Shown here piece after piece: positions 1 to 6,912 of a DNA stretch of 10,760 nt (position 1 is the stretch's first letter; every line of letters starts with the position of its first letter). The position numbers and the translations under genes are program-made. Origin of the DNA: Actinomycetota bacterium. GTDB lineage: Bacteria > Actinomycetota > Actinomycetes > Nanopelagicales > Nanopelagicaceae. A model generated the notes under the pieces. It did not search any database, was not told the origin of the DNA, and saw only the letters and a list, made by a program, of their open reading frames with translations. Where the stretch lies: positions 1-10,760 of the forward strand of contig RFRA01000023.1 in assembly GCA_009924725.1 (NCBI GenBank), given 5' to 3'.

Positions 1-996
1 GTTGGCTGCGTTTCCTTCAGTGGCTCGATTATTACCTTCATGAAGTTGCAAGAACTTATGACTACTCGCCCAGTGGTTTTCCCTGGCGGTCGCTTCGTTA
101 TTGCTGGCACCTTGGTAGCCGTGCTTGGCGCATCAGGCTGGGTAGTTGTCGCACTTGGAACCACGCCGCTCTTGATTTTGGCTGGTTTATCGCTGCTCTT
201 TGGAATCTTGTTCGTGCTTCCAGTTGGTGGCGCAGATGTGCCAATTGTTATCTCACTATTAAATGCATTTACCGGTTTAACGGTTGCTGCTAGCGGCTAC
301 GTACTTGATTCAACGCTGCTGATCATCGCCGGAACCTTGGTTGGTGCCTCAGGAACAATTCTTACTCGCATGATGGCTGAAGCAATGGGCCGCTCATTAT
401 TTGGAACCTTGTTTGGCGCATTTACTGCAAAGGCACAAGAAGCAAGTGGTGCCGCAGAAGATCGCCCAGTTCGTTCGGGCTCACCTGATGATGTTGCAAT
501 CTTGCTTAATTACGCACGTCGCGTTGTTATCGTTCCAGGATTTGGACTAGCAGTTGCGCAAGCTCAGCACACTGTTCGCGAATTAGCAGACTTGTTAATC
601 GCAAAGGGAATTGATGTTGCTTATGGAATTCACCCAGTAGCTGGTCGTATGCCAGGACATATGAACGTGTTGCTTGCAGAAGCAAATGTTCCGTATGAAC
701 AACTTGCTGAAATGGATGAGGTTAACCCAACTTTTGCGCAGACCGATGTTGCAATCGTGATCGGTGCAAACGATGTGGTTAATCCAGCTGCTGAAACCAC
801 TCCTGGTTGCCCAATTTATGGAATGCCAATTTTGCAGGTTGCTAACTCGGCCAACGTTATTTTCTTGAAGCGTTCAATGCGCCCAGGATTTGCCGGTATC
901 GAAAACGAATTGCTTTATGATCCAAAGACCATGTTGCTCTTTGGTGATGCAAAGGCTTCGTTGACCAAAGTCGTTAGCGCGCTAAAGGGACTCTAG
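1..996 (+). CDS. pntB: NAD(P) transhydrogenase subunit beta (PntB), 5'-truncated by window edge
   Basis: PntB is the membrane beta subunit of proton-translocating nicotinamide nucleotide transhydrogenase. It couples proton flow to hydride transfer from NADH to NADP+. The frame is open from base 1, and the residues before the first ATG (VGCVSFSGSIITF, then MKLQ) match the conserved PntB loop SFSGS-I-F-KLQ, so the ATG at 40 is internal. 331 residues are visible of a family length of about 460-480. Several hydrophobic helices span roughly fragment residues 30-120. They are followed by the NADP-binding domain III, with the motifs VPGFGLAVAQAQ, GIHPVAGRMPGHMNVLLAEA, VIGANDVVNPAA, FLKRSM and LLFGDAKAS. 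The usual GYG of the nucleotide-binding loop is GFG here. The partner pntA gene(s) should lie just left of the window. No hairpin terminator is visible after the stop. Identification is very secure from the motifs. Confidence 0.97.
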   Translation, partial: VGCVSFSGSIITFMKLQELMTTRPVVFPGGRFVIAGTLVAVLGASGWVVVALGTTPLLILAGLSLLFGILFVLPVGGADVPIVISLLNAFTGLTVAASGYVLDSTLLIIAGTLVGASGTILTRMMAEAMGRSLFGTLFGAFTAKAQEASGAAEDRPVRSGSPDDVAILLNYARRVVIVPGFGLAVAQAQHTVRELADLLIAKGIDVAYGIHPVAGRMPGHMNVLLAEANVPYEQLAEMDEVNPTFAQTDVAIVIGANDVVNPAAETTPGCPIYGMPILQVANSANVIFLKRSMRPGFAGIENELLYDPKTMLLFGDAKASLTKVVSALKGL

Positions 997-1010
997 GACT
1001 TCTGCAGGGT

Positions 1011-1016
1011 TAGATT
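1011..1016 (+). promoter_or_regulatory. -10 hexamer TAGATT of a leaderless promoter
   Basis: TAGATT fits the actinobacterial -10 pattern TANNNT and ends exactly 6 bp (TAACTC) before the ATG at 1023. Transcription would therefore start at or within a base of the start codon. No Shine-Dalgarno sequence lies in the 26-bp gap after pntB, which supports a leaderless start. No convincing -35 is seen. The call is inference from spacing, and the same spacing recurs at four other genes in the window. Confidence 0.6.
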
Positions 1017-1022
1017 TAACTC

Positions 1023-2270
1023 ATGAGACGCAGCCTTGCAACCATACTTATTGCGAGCTGCGTCCTGCTCACAAATCTTTCCCCTGCTTCCAGCGCAGTT
1101 AAGCCAGGCGATGCCTGCAAAAAATCAGGCCTTACAAGTACATCCAATGGTTTTAAATACACATGCGTGAAAAGTGGCAAGAAGTTAGTCTGGAGCAAAG
1201 GCGTCAAACTTCCGGCGCCAAAGCCAATTGTTTCTCCTTCTGCAACTGCAACACCGACACCTTCTGCGACTGCGACACCGACGCCTTCTGCCACAGCAAC
1301 GCCGACGCCTTCCGCGACAGCAACACAGGCAGCCGTTACACCTTTAAGTCTAGATAATTTGGAATATAAGCAGGTTTATCTAGCTTCTCGTGCCGAGGTA
1401 AGTAAATACGTAGCAAATGGCTTTACTAACGATGGTGCGATCAATTTCCAGGTTGGAGAAAATGTCGAACCATGGCGAGTTGAAATCGCTAAAAATGAAA
1501 TTAACTCGGCTGTAAAACTCTGGTCCTCTTTTTTCAAACCAACTTCCATGATAATAATTTGGTACTCATCAAAAGATATTGATTGGGCGAAAGCAAAATA
1601 TGAAGCGGCTGGCGGAAATTCGGCTTGGGCAAGTGGATTTAGCGGTTGTTCTGCGCAATATTGTGGAAATGCTTCTGCTTCATTAATGGGTGGAACGAAA
1701 TTCTTATTTGAACAGGGTCTTGAATTTAAAGATCAAGGTTTATGGAATCGTTCAACTGCTGCTCATGAATATTCACACCTTGCTCAATTTGGATTAAGCG
1801 CCCCAACAAATCTCGGCGCGCTACCCTGGTGGTCCGTTGAAGGTGGTGCACAGTTTTATGGTGAAGCAATCGGTTATGACTATTTCGATTCTTTAAGAGT
1901 GACAAGATCGGGAATGCACTCTCAGTATGCAGCTGATTCGCAGACATATATTTCAACCTTATTTCCGGGGCAAAGTCTTAAATCCGTGCTTCAAAAGAAT
2001 AATCCTGATGCTACAAAGATACTTATGAAAAGTATTGAAGCGACGACAAATTCACCTGGTGCACTTGGGTTGTCATATTTACTTGGTTCTTATGCGACGG
2101 AAGTCTTAGTATCGGTTTACGGCCACGAAAAAATGGCCAATTTTTATAGTTCTTTTGCTATGAGCGCAGATTATCAATCTAATTTCACCAAAGTCTTTGG
2201 AATCAGCCTAGACACCTTCTACTTAAAACTCACTCCCTATCTTCTTTCAATGTCGGCGGAATTAAAGTAA
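1023..2270 (+). CDS. Secreted HExxH metallopeptidase-like protein with Cys-pair module and Thr/Pro/Ala linker
   Basis: 415-residue exported protein. Residues 1-25 form a signal peptide (MRRS, hydrophobic core, ASSA cleavage site). A small module with one Cys pair (C32, C48; GDAC...YTCVKSGKKLVWSKG) follows, then a low-complexity Ala/Thr/Pro/Ser linker at about 71-102. The C-terminal domain holds HEYSH (H248, E249, H252) and 21 residues later PWWSVEGGAQFYGE with E273. This H-E-x-x-H...E-G-x-A arrangement is that of gluzincin zinc peptidases of the peptidase MA-like type, in which both His and the distal Glu bind zinc and E249 is the catalytic base. C209 and C214 may pair. The substrate is unknown; its location suggests action on extracellular or cell-wall protein. 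It probably has its own leaderless promoter. The peptidase call rests on this motif alone and could be wrong in detail; export is well supported. Confidence 0.8.
   Translation: MRRSLATILIASCVLLTNLSPASSAVKPGDACKKSGLTSTSNGFKYTCVKSGKKLVWSKGVKLPAPKPIVSPSATATPTPSATATPTPSATATPTPSATATQAAVTPLSLDNLEYKQVYLASRAEVSKYVANGFTNDGAINFQVGENVEPWRVEIAKNEINSAVKLWSSFFKPTSMIIIWYSSKDIDWAKAKYEAAGGNSAWASGFSGCSAQYCGNASASLMGGTKFLFEQGLEFKDQGLWNRSTAAHEYSHLAQFGLSAPTNLGALPWWSVEGGAQFYGEAIGYDYFDSLRVTRSGMHSQYAADSQTYISTLFPGQSLKSVLQKNNPDATKILMKSIEATTNSPGALGLSYLLGSYATEVLVSVYGHEKMANFYSSFAMSADYQSNFTKVFGISLDTFYLKLTPYLLSMSAELK
1236..1325 (+). repeat. 24-bp coding minisatellite, about 3.75 copies
   Basis: Units at 1236-1259, 1260-1283 and 1284-1307 and a partial unit at 1308-1325 each encode P-S-A-T-A-T-P-T. 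The copies differ only at third codon positions (for example gca/gcg/gcc), so the peptide is kept while the DNA drifts. It forms the linker between the Cys-pair module and the peptidase-like domain of the secreted protein. Copy number is likely to vary between strains. Confidence 0.9.
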
Positions 2271-2370
2271 ATAAGTTCGAGTTGCGAGATAGTTGAAGGT
2301 TCAACTACTCTTGGTTTAGAGAAAAGCCTGCGCTCTAAAAGTGAGTCACAGGTGTCGATAAGGAGCACCA
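2271..2370 (+). promoter_or_regulatory. Intergenic region with two inverted repeats before the pirin gene
   Basis: This 100-bp gap holds two adjacent inverted repeats. The first, 2290-2307, is TAGTTGAA-GG-TTCAACTA, perfect 8-bp arms with a 2-bp centre, typical of an operator for a dimeric repressor. The second, 2315-2339, is TTTAGAG, 11 nt, then CTCTAAA. Either could instead be part of a weak terminator for the upstream gene, but neither is followed by a solid T-run. TTGAAG inside the first repeat could serve as a -35 element, which would place an operator over the promoter; this is a guess. Confidence 0.4.
2360..2365 (+). promoter_or_regulatory. Shine-Dalgarno AAGGAG of the pirin gene
   Basis: AAGGAG lies 5 bp before the ATG at 2371. 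A TAA in the same reading frame at 2359-2361 rules out an upstream extension, so together these fix the start codon of the shortened pirin. Confidence 0.85.
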
Positions 2371-3318
2371 ATGCCAGCAGTAACCGTTGCCGATATCACC
2401 GTACTTCCACGCGTTAAAGCGGGAGAACCTAAGGGAACTCCTTGGCATCCACATCGCGGTTTCGAAACCGTTACTTACATTATTGATGGAATTTTTGATC
2501 ACTTCGATAACAACGGTGGCGGCGGAACCATTACCGATGGTGATACACAGTGGATGACAGCCGGTGCTGGAATTTTGCATATTGAAACTCCCCCAGAATC
2601 TTTAGTAATGAGTGGTGGGTTATTCCATGGTTTCCAACTTTGGGTTAACTTGCCAGCAGCTAAAAAATGGTCACCACCTGCTTATCAAGATTTACGTGCC
2701 AGTGAAGTTGCTCTTCTTGCATCAGAAGATGGCGGCGCGCTAATTCGCGTAATCGCCGGCGATCTTGCCGGACATAAAGGCCCGGGTTCAACACAGACAC
2801 CAATCACGTTGATTCATGCCACTTTGCAACCTGGTGCTGAAATTCGTTTGCCTTGGCGTAAAGATTACAACGCACTTGTTTACACGTTAGCTGGACATGG
2901 TTTCGTTGGCGAAGAATCTCGACCAGTTCAAATGGGCCAACTAACTGTATTTGGTGAAGGTGACACAATTGTTGTGCGTGCTGCAAATGTGCAGGAATCA
3001 CGTTCACCTGAGATGGAACTTTTCATTCTCGGTGGCGAACCAATTAAGGAACCAGTGGCCTGGATGGGTCCATTTGTTATGAACACCAAGCGCGAAGTAC
3101 TGCAGGCTTTTGAGGACTTCCAAAAGGGCGTTCTAGGCTCGATTCCGGTAATTGAAAAAGGTCATCGCCCAAATGCGCAACTAAATCGTGGTGGCGAAGG
3201 TTCGAAATTAGGTGGCTCTAATACCCCAAATTCAACTGCTGATACTGCCGGCGCTTCTTCAAGTGGTGCTGAAATTCTTGACGTTCACGGTGCGCCAACG
3301 ACAATGCAAGAGGGTTAA
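2371..3318 (+). CDS. Pirin family protein with shortened N-terminal domain
   Basis: Pirins are bicupin, usually iron-binding proteins. Members act as redox-sensitive transcription cofactors or quercetinase-like enzymes, and the physiological role of most bacterial ones is unknown. Visible here are the N-cupin signature HPHRGFETVTY (H26, H28) and QWMTAGAGILHIE (H70, E72), so all four metal ligands are present. The C-cupin runs through GSTQTPITLIHATLQPGAE and ALVYTLAGHGFVG, then GPFVMNTKREVLQAFEDFQKG. The oddity is the N-terminus. The motif HPHRGFE begins only 25 residues in, against about 55 in characterised pirins, and MPAVTVADITVLPR, the usual actinobacterial opening, passes straight into AGEPKGTPWHPH. 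An in-frame stop just upstream excludes a missed start. The C-terminus carries a Gly/Ser/Asn-rich tail of about 45 residues. The family call is secure; activity is uncertain because of the shortened N-cupin. Confidence 0.93.
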   Translation: MPAVTVADITVLPRVKAGEPKGTPWHPHRGFETVTYIIDGIFDHFDNNGGGGTITDGDTQWMTAGAGILHIETPPESLVMSGGLFHGFQLWVNLPAAKKWSPPAYQDLRASEVALLASEDGGALIRVIAGDLAGHKGPGSTQTPITLIHATLQPGAEIRLPWRKDYNALVYTLAGHGFVGEESRPVQMGQLTVFGEGDTIVVRAANVQESRSPEMELFILGGEPIKEPVAWMGPFVMNTKREVLQAFEDFQKGVLGSIPVIEKGHRPNAQLNRGGEGSKLGGSNTPNSTADTAGASSSGAEILDVHGAPTTMQEG

Positions 3319-3349
3319 GTAGCAACTTTTTTAGTTTTAGGTAATTGGC

Positions 3350-3355
3350 TAGCAT
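3350..3355 (+). promoter_or_regulatory. -10 hexamer TAGCAT of a leaderless promoter
   Basis: TAGCAT matches TANNNT and ends 6 bp (CTGCGT) before the ATG at 3362. There is no Shine-Dalgarno sequence. The T-rich stretch 3327-3337 upstream could end the pirin transcript, but no stable stem precedes it. The promoter of the truncated VOC gene therefore looks intact. Confidence 0.6.
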
Positions 3356-3361
3356 CTGCGT

Positions 3362-3721
3362 ATGTCTCTTTCACTGCAATGCATAACTGTCGATGCTCAT
3401 AACCCAAAAGCTCTAGCCGAATTTTGGGCTGAAGTGCTCGGATGGTCAGTTGGTGAAGATGGTGACGAGATTGGTTATTGGATCGAACGCGAACTTAACG
3501 ATCCGAATAACACAGGATTTCCCGATATTTTATTTCTCAAAGTTCCCGATTCAAAAGTGATTAAGAATCGATTACATCTAGATCTTCGCCCTGATAATCA
3601 AGTTCAAACCCAGAATTTGATCCTGAAACTGGCGAAATTTACGCTCCGGTCGATCGCTTCCAAAATGATGATCAATCTTGCAACACTGCTAGTTCGAGTG
3701 TTCGCTTCCAAAATACTTTAG
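3362..3721 (+). CDS. VOC (glyoxalase/bleomycin-resistance-like) protein, 3' half replaced; probable pseudogene
   Basis: The first 80 residues (to about base 3601) read as an actinobacterial VOC/glyoxalase-like protein: ITVDAHNPKALAEFWAEVLGW, then FPDILFLKVPDSKVIKNRLHLDLRPDNQ. Family members continue for another 30-45 residues to a conserved ADPEGNEFC-type end. Here, right after LRPDNQ, the sequence becomes 39 residues with no family character, rich in Lys and Leu, ending at TAG 3719-3721. The same DNA in another frame encodes the N-terminal part of the downstream HNH protein, so these 39 residues are out-of-frame read-through of a neighbouring gene. The promoter and start look intact. The enzyme class is unspecified within this superfamily, and the product is unlikely to fold as a normal VOC domain. 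Confidence 0.75.
   Translation: MSLSLQCITVDAHNPKALAEFWAEVLGWSVGEDGDEIGYWIERELNDPNNTGFPDILFLKVPDSKVIKNRLHLDLRPDNQVQTQNLILKLAKFTLRSIASKMMINLATLLVRVFASKIL
3654..3714 (+). repeat. 13-bp exact direct repeat at the VOC/HNH junction
   Basis: TCGCTTCCAAAAT occurs at 3654-3666 and again at 3702-3714, a period of 48 bp (16 codons). In the HNH frame both copies encode R-F-Q-N. It lies in the part of the HNH reading frame upstream of the only usable start, and may be a trace of local duplication. Confidence 0.7.
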
Positions 3722-3777
3722 ATTCCCGCGCTACTGAGTTACTTAATTCAGTTCCTGGAATCGAAACTCTGACGGCC

Positions 3778-5187
3778 TTGGTTGCGATAGATCCTGAGGA
3801 TTTAAGCCGTGGCGCTCGAGTTGATTACCTAAGCGCAGTTGAACGCCAGACTGGCTGGCTGCAAGCATTAATTCAGCGAGCAATCGTTGCCGTTGCGGGT
3901 GCCGAACCGAGTGAAGCCGATGGAATTTATGAGGGCGTCGATGATGCCGAGCGCGAAGATATTTCGGCTGCGTTACGCATGTCAGGTAATTCGGCTCAAT
4001 ACAAGATCGATATTGCTCGTTCATTAATTAATACTCTGCCCAATACCTGCTCCGCACTGGCTACTGGCGAAATCTCACCAGCGCATGCAAATGTAATCGC
4101 ACGCGAAACTGCCGCTGCTATTCGCGAGGGTCTACCTAAGGAAGCTATAGAGCGCATCGAGGAAAGTGCCATTGCACATGCTGAGTTTCATACTCCGGCC
4201 CAAGTTGGCAACAAGGTGCGCACGATGCTTGCACAAGTCGCGCCAAAAGAGTTTGAAGAAATTGTCGTTAGAGCCCGCGAAACTCGCAAAGTTTCGATGT
4301 ATCGCGAGTCCGATGGAATGGCTACGGTTGTGGCGATTCTTCCTGCTGAAGATGCTCAAACTGTGATGTCAGCAATCGAGAATTTCGTAATCCGAGCCAA
4401 TCGTCGCGATGAAGAAGCTCGTAACCACGCTGCAAAAGCCGAGATAATCCGCGCTGCCTTTATTGGTCGCGCACCCAGTACTTATGAAAACGCTAAAAGA
4501 AAAAGCGGTGCTGGTGTTAGCGGTGCTGGTGTTAGCGGTGCTGGTGTTAGTGGTGAGCAGATTAAAATGACACCTGAGGAAGAAGCCGCATTTAGCAATG
4601 AATATGCACCAGATCTTCGAACAATGGATATGAAGCGTGCTGACGCCTTAAGTGAAATTGCTGGAATTGCCGTTTCGCTCTCTGCAGATGAAGCTAAATC
4701 GCATCGCAGATCGGTTTCCGTAAATGTAACTATCGATTTACCAACCCTGCTGGGGCTTAAAGAAAATCCCGGACAACTTGCCGGTTACGGAGTGTTACCG
4801 GCGCAGATAATGCGAGCGCTCGCAGGTGAAGGAAAATGGCGAAGGTTTATCACCGATCCAAACACCGGCACGCTTCTTGATTATGGGCGAGATAGCTATC
4901 AGCCACCTCAGGATTTAGTTGATTATTTAATTGCTCGCGATCGTACTTGCCGGTTTCCGGGTTGTCGGCAATCTGCTGCTCGTGCCGATATTGATCATGC
5001 TGAGGCCTGGGAAGATGGCGGTGAAACATCAGCTGCAAACCTCGGCGCACTTTGCCGCCGTCATCATCGCATGAAAACCCATGGCGGCTGGAAACTAACA
5101 AGCAGCGAAGATGGTTCATGCAACTGGGAATCACCCGACGGTCACCGATACTTCGTTCCCGCCCGACCAGTTCTCGATGCGGTTTAG
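3778..5187 (+). CDS. DUF222 / HNH endonuclease family protein (13E12-like), 5' end disrupted
   Basis: Actinobacterial DUF222-HNH protein, the family that includes the REP13E12 proteins of Mycobacterium. The helical DUF222 region spans about residues 1-240. A C-terminal HNH nuclease domain follows: C391-x4-C396, D406-H407 in ADIDHAEAW, then N421-L...LC426-R-R-H429-H430-R, all core residues present. A hinge at 244-258 is three GAGVS repeats. The frame is open and protein-like back to 3598, just after a TAA at 3595-3597, and this region also looks like the same protein (EFDPETGEIYAPVDRFQ). It contains no ATG or GTG, only CTG 3769 and TTG 3778. The native start has evidently been lost at the junction with the VOC remnant, so translation from TTG 3778 is doubtful. 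Family members are multicopy, with poorly known function. The 3' end overlaps the convergent gene by 4 bp. Confidence 0.85.
   Translation: MVAIDPEDLSRGARVDYLSAVERQTGWLQALIQRAIVAVAGAEPSEADGIYEGVDDAEREDISAALRMSGNSAQYKIDIARSLINTLPNTCSALATGEISPAHANVIARETAAAIREGLPKEAIERIEESAIAHAEFHTPAQVGNKVRTMLAQVAPKEFEEIVVRARETRKVSMYRESDGMATVVAILPAEDAQTVMSAIENFVIRANRRDEEARNHAAKAEIIRAAFIGRAPSTYENAKRKSGAGVSGAGVSGAGVSGEQIKMTPEEEAAFSNEYAPDLRTMDMKRADALSEIAGIAVSLSADEAKSHRRSVSVNVTIDLPTLLGLKENPGQLAGYGVLPAQIMRALAGEGKWRRFITDPNTGTLLDYGRDSYQPPQDLVDYLIARDRTCRFPGCRQSAARADIDHAEAWEDGGETSAANLGALCRRHHRMKTHGGWKLTSSEDGSCNWESPDGHRYFVPARPVLDAV
4507..4551 (+). repeat. Three tandem 15-bp coding repeats (GAGVS)
   Basis: Units at 4507-4521, 4522-4536 and 4537-4551 are identical except for the last base (agc, agc, agt). 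They encode G-A-G-V-S three times in the hinge between the DUF222 and HNH domains. Near-perfect DNA identity suggests recent slippage expansion. Confidence 0.92.
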
Positions 5188-6842
5188 CAGCTACCGATCT
5201 TTACAAAGTCACAAACTGCAAATGTTGGTACTGTTGTCTTGTTGCCAATAGTTGAGTAACTAGTTGCGCCCGAGACATTTACCTTTGCAATAAATGCATC
5301 GTCTTCCTTCAACTTAAGCAGGCTCTTGGCATTTCCAGTGAATAACGAATTCACGCCACTTAGCCAAGAGGCAGTTGGAGTTTTTGAGGCATAAGCACGG
5401 AACTTTGAACCACCCGTGTTTGCATCAAACTGGGCAACACATCCAAAGATTACGAAGTTTTTGCCTTTAACCTGAGCCGGTGCACGGGTCAAGGTGTTCC
5501 ACTGCAGTTCTGTTGGTTCGGTGAAATTAATTGCCTTGGCACCCGATGGGCAATTGCCACTTTTAACAACTGAATAAGTGGTTCCTTTAGCGCAAACAAC
5601 ACCTTGCGCGTTTAAGGTAGCCAAATACTTCACAGCTGGGTTTTCGATCTTGACCGGTATTACTGATTCCAGCGCTAACTTACCGGTGTCGGATGAGAAC
5701 TTGATTGAGGCCTTGAGAGTAAATGGTGCTACGGCCTTTGCAACTGAATAATCACAAATTGAAATCGATCCGGTTTGCAATTCTGATTGAGTTTCATAAG
5801 CATAGTCTGAACCTATTGTGGTGCCTTTACTATCTTGCAGAGCAAAGTCAAAACTTGAGATTTCACTGTAAGGATCATTAACAGTGAATTGGTATTCAAA
5901 CTTTGAACATGATTTTGGATACGGAATCTCGATATTCGCAAAATCAGTCTTGAATGTCAGGTATTCGGCAAAATTTGATGGTCGCTTAGGGAATTTCGAA
6001 TTACGGACACTGTATTTATTGGTTAGTTTTGACTTCCCAGTTTCATCATCAAAATTTATTGTTACTTCGATACTAAATGGGGCAGAAGCGTCCTTGACTG
6101 TGTAACTACAAACGTTGAAGTCACCTTTTTGCTCGCCAATTTCACTTGAATATGCAGACTCGGAGGCAATCTCTTTGCCTTTTGCATCCATAAGTGAGAA
6201 ATCTATATCTGAGATTTCCGAAAATGGATCATTCATTGTGTATTTAAACTCGAGAGCTTCACAATCTTTTGGAAATGGCATCTCTAAAGTTGTTAGGTCT
6301 GACGAAAACTTTAGATAATCTACAAATGCTGTTGGACGCTTAGGAAATGAAGTTATTGGAACTGAGAAAGTTATATTCACACTTGCTTGTTTTGAGCTAG
6401 ACCCACGTTTAATTTCGGCTGTGGCTATAAATGAGTTCGTTGTCTCTACTTTGCTGAAATCTGATGCACTTACGTACATTGTGAAATCTAGTTTTGGATC
6501 CTTGGCCATAGTTGCATAATCAAAGGCTGAGCCAATCTCTTTGCCTTTAGAATCCTTTAATTTAAGGGTTACGGAATCAAAATCATCAAAGAAGTTAGGG
6601 GAGTTCGGAGTAAGTACGAACTTCCAAGAACTAGTTGTGAAGATCAAATCAGGCACGGTGAGAGTCCAGCCATTGCTAGTCACGTTTACCGGTGCTGCAT
6701 TAGCGGCAGAAATCCCGATACCTGTAGCGCCAATGGCAGTGATGCCTAAAGCGCCAGCGCCAACCGCGACGATATTTAGTGAAATAGAGATCGCAAATGT
6801 GATTGCACTGGAAACTAACTTCTTAGCCGTTGATTTGATCAT
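5184..6842 (-). CDS. Secreted protein with duplicated 118-residue modules and Cys-rich C-terminus, function unknown
   Basis: 552 residues from the ATG at 6842. A TTG two codons upstream is less likely, because TATTAT lies exactly 6 bp before the ATG. The N-terminus is MIKSTAKK followed by a long, Ile/Gly/Ala-rich hydrophobic stretch ending SAANAA, an export signal. Two tandem modules of exactly 118 residues follow (about 166-283 and 284-401). Both begin FPKRP and share a single Cys, NDP[FY]SEIS, D[AS]KG, a second Cys, and APF. Each carries two Cys that may form a disulfide. A more divergent module without Cys lies before them (about 56-165). The strand-like alternation suggests Ig-like beta sandwiches; this is inference. 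The last 150 residues hold five Cys, including the final residue. No catalytic motif or sortase signal is seen. It is probably a surface or secreted binding protein. I do not recognise a named family. Confidence 0.8.
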   Translation of the reverse strand: MIKSTAKKLVSSAITFAISISLNIVAVGAGALGITAIGATGIGISAANAAPVNVTSNGWTLTVPDLIFTTSSWKFVLTPNSPNFFDDFDSVTLKLKDSKGKEIGSAFDYATMAKDPKLDFTMYVSASDFSKVETTNSFIATAEIKRGSSSKQASVNITFSVPITSFPKRPTAFVDYLKFSSDLTTLEMPFPKDCEALEFKYTMNDPFSEISDIDFSLMDAKGKEIASESAYSSEIGEQKGDFNVCSYTVKDASAPFSIEVTINFDDETGKSKLTNKYSVRNSKFPKRPSNFAEYLTFKTDFANIEIPYPKSCSKFEYQFTVNDPYSEISSFDFALQDSKGTTIGSDYAYETQSELQTGSISICDYSVAKAVAPFTLKASIKFSSDTGKLALESVIPVKIENPAVKYLATLNAQGVVCAKGTTYSVVKSGNCPSGAKAINFTEPTELQWNTLTRAPAQVKGKNFVIFGCVAQFDANTGGSKFRAYASKTPTASWLSGVNSLFTGNAKSLLKLKEDDAFIAKVNVSGATSYSTIGNKTTVPTFAVCDFVKIGSC

Positions 6843-6848
6843 GCCCAA

Positions 6849-6854
6849 ATAATA
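6849..6854 (-). promoter_or_regulatory. -10 hexamer TATTAT of a leaderless promoter
   Basis: Read on the minus strand, TATTAT is followed by TTGGGC (6 bp) and the ATG at 6842. This favours the ATG over the in-frame TTG at 6848, which would then lie upstream of the transcript. The 70-bp divergent spacer also holds the promoter of the GNAT gene on the other strand. Confidence 0.6.
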
Positions 6855-6900
6855 ATAGGGATAACCCCATATTGCTTAGCGAGCACCTCAGGCGTTCGGC

Positions 6901-6906
6901 TACCTT
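6901..6906 (+). promoter_or_regulatory. -10 hexamer TACCTT of a leaderless promoter
   Basis: TACCTT, then AAGCAC (6 bp), then the ATG at 6913. There is no Shine-Dalgarno sequence, and spacing is identical to the other leaderless candidates in the window. Confidence 0.55.
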
Positions 6907-6912
6907 AAGCAC

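Noticed and set aside
1016..1294. Minus-strand open frame of 92 codons with VGVAVAEG repeats
   Set aside because: It is the antisense of the coding minisatellite; the repetitive peptide simply mirrors the Thr/Pro/Ala linker, and it opposes a well-supported secreted-protein gene.
3595..3721. Programmed frameshift making a VOC-HNH fusion protein
   Set aside because: The VOC domain would still lack its C-terminal half, and no slippery sequence with a downstream structure is evident. A deletion scar explains both truncated ends more simply.
3598..5187. HNH protein as a group II intron or homing endonuclease inside the VOC gene
   Set aside because: No reverse transcriptase, intron domain or downstream VOC exon is visible after the HNH gene; the DUF222-HNH layout is that of 13E12-type proteins.
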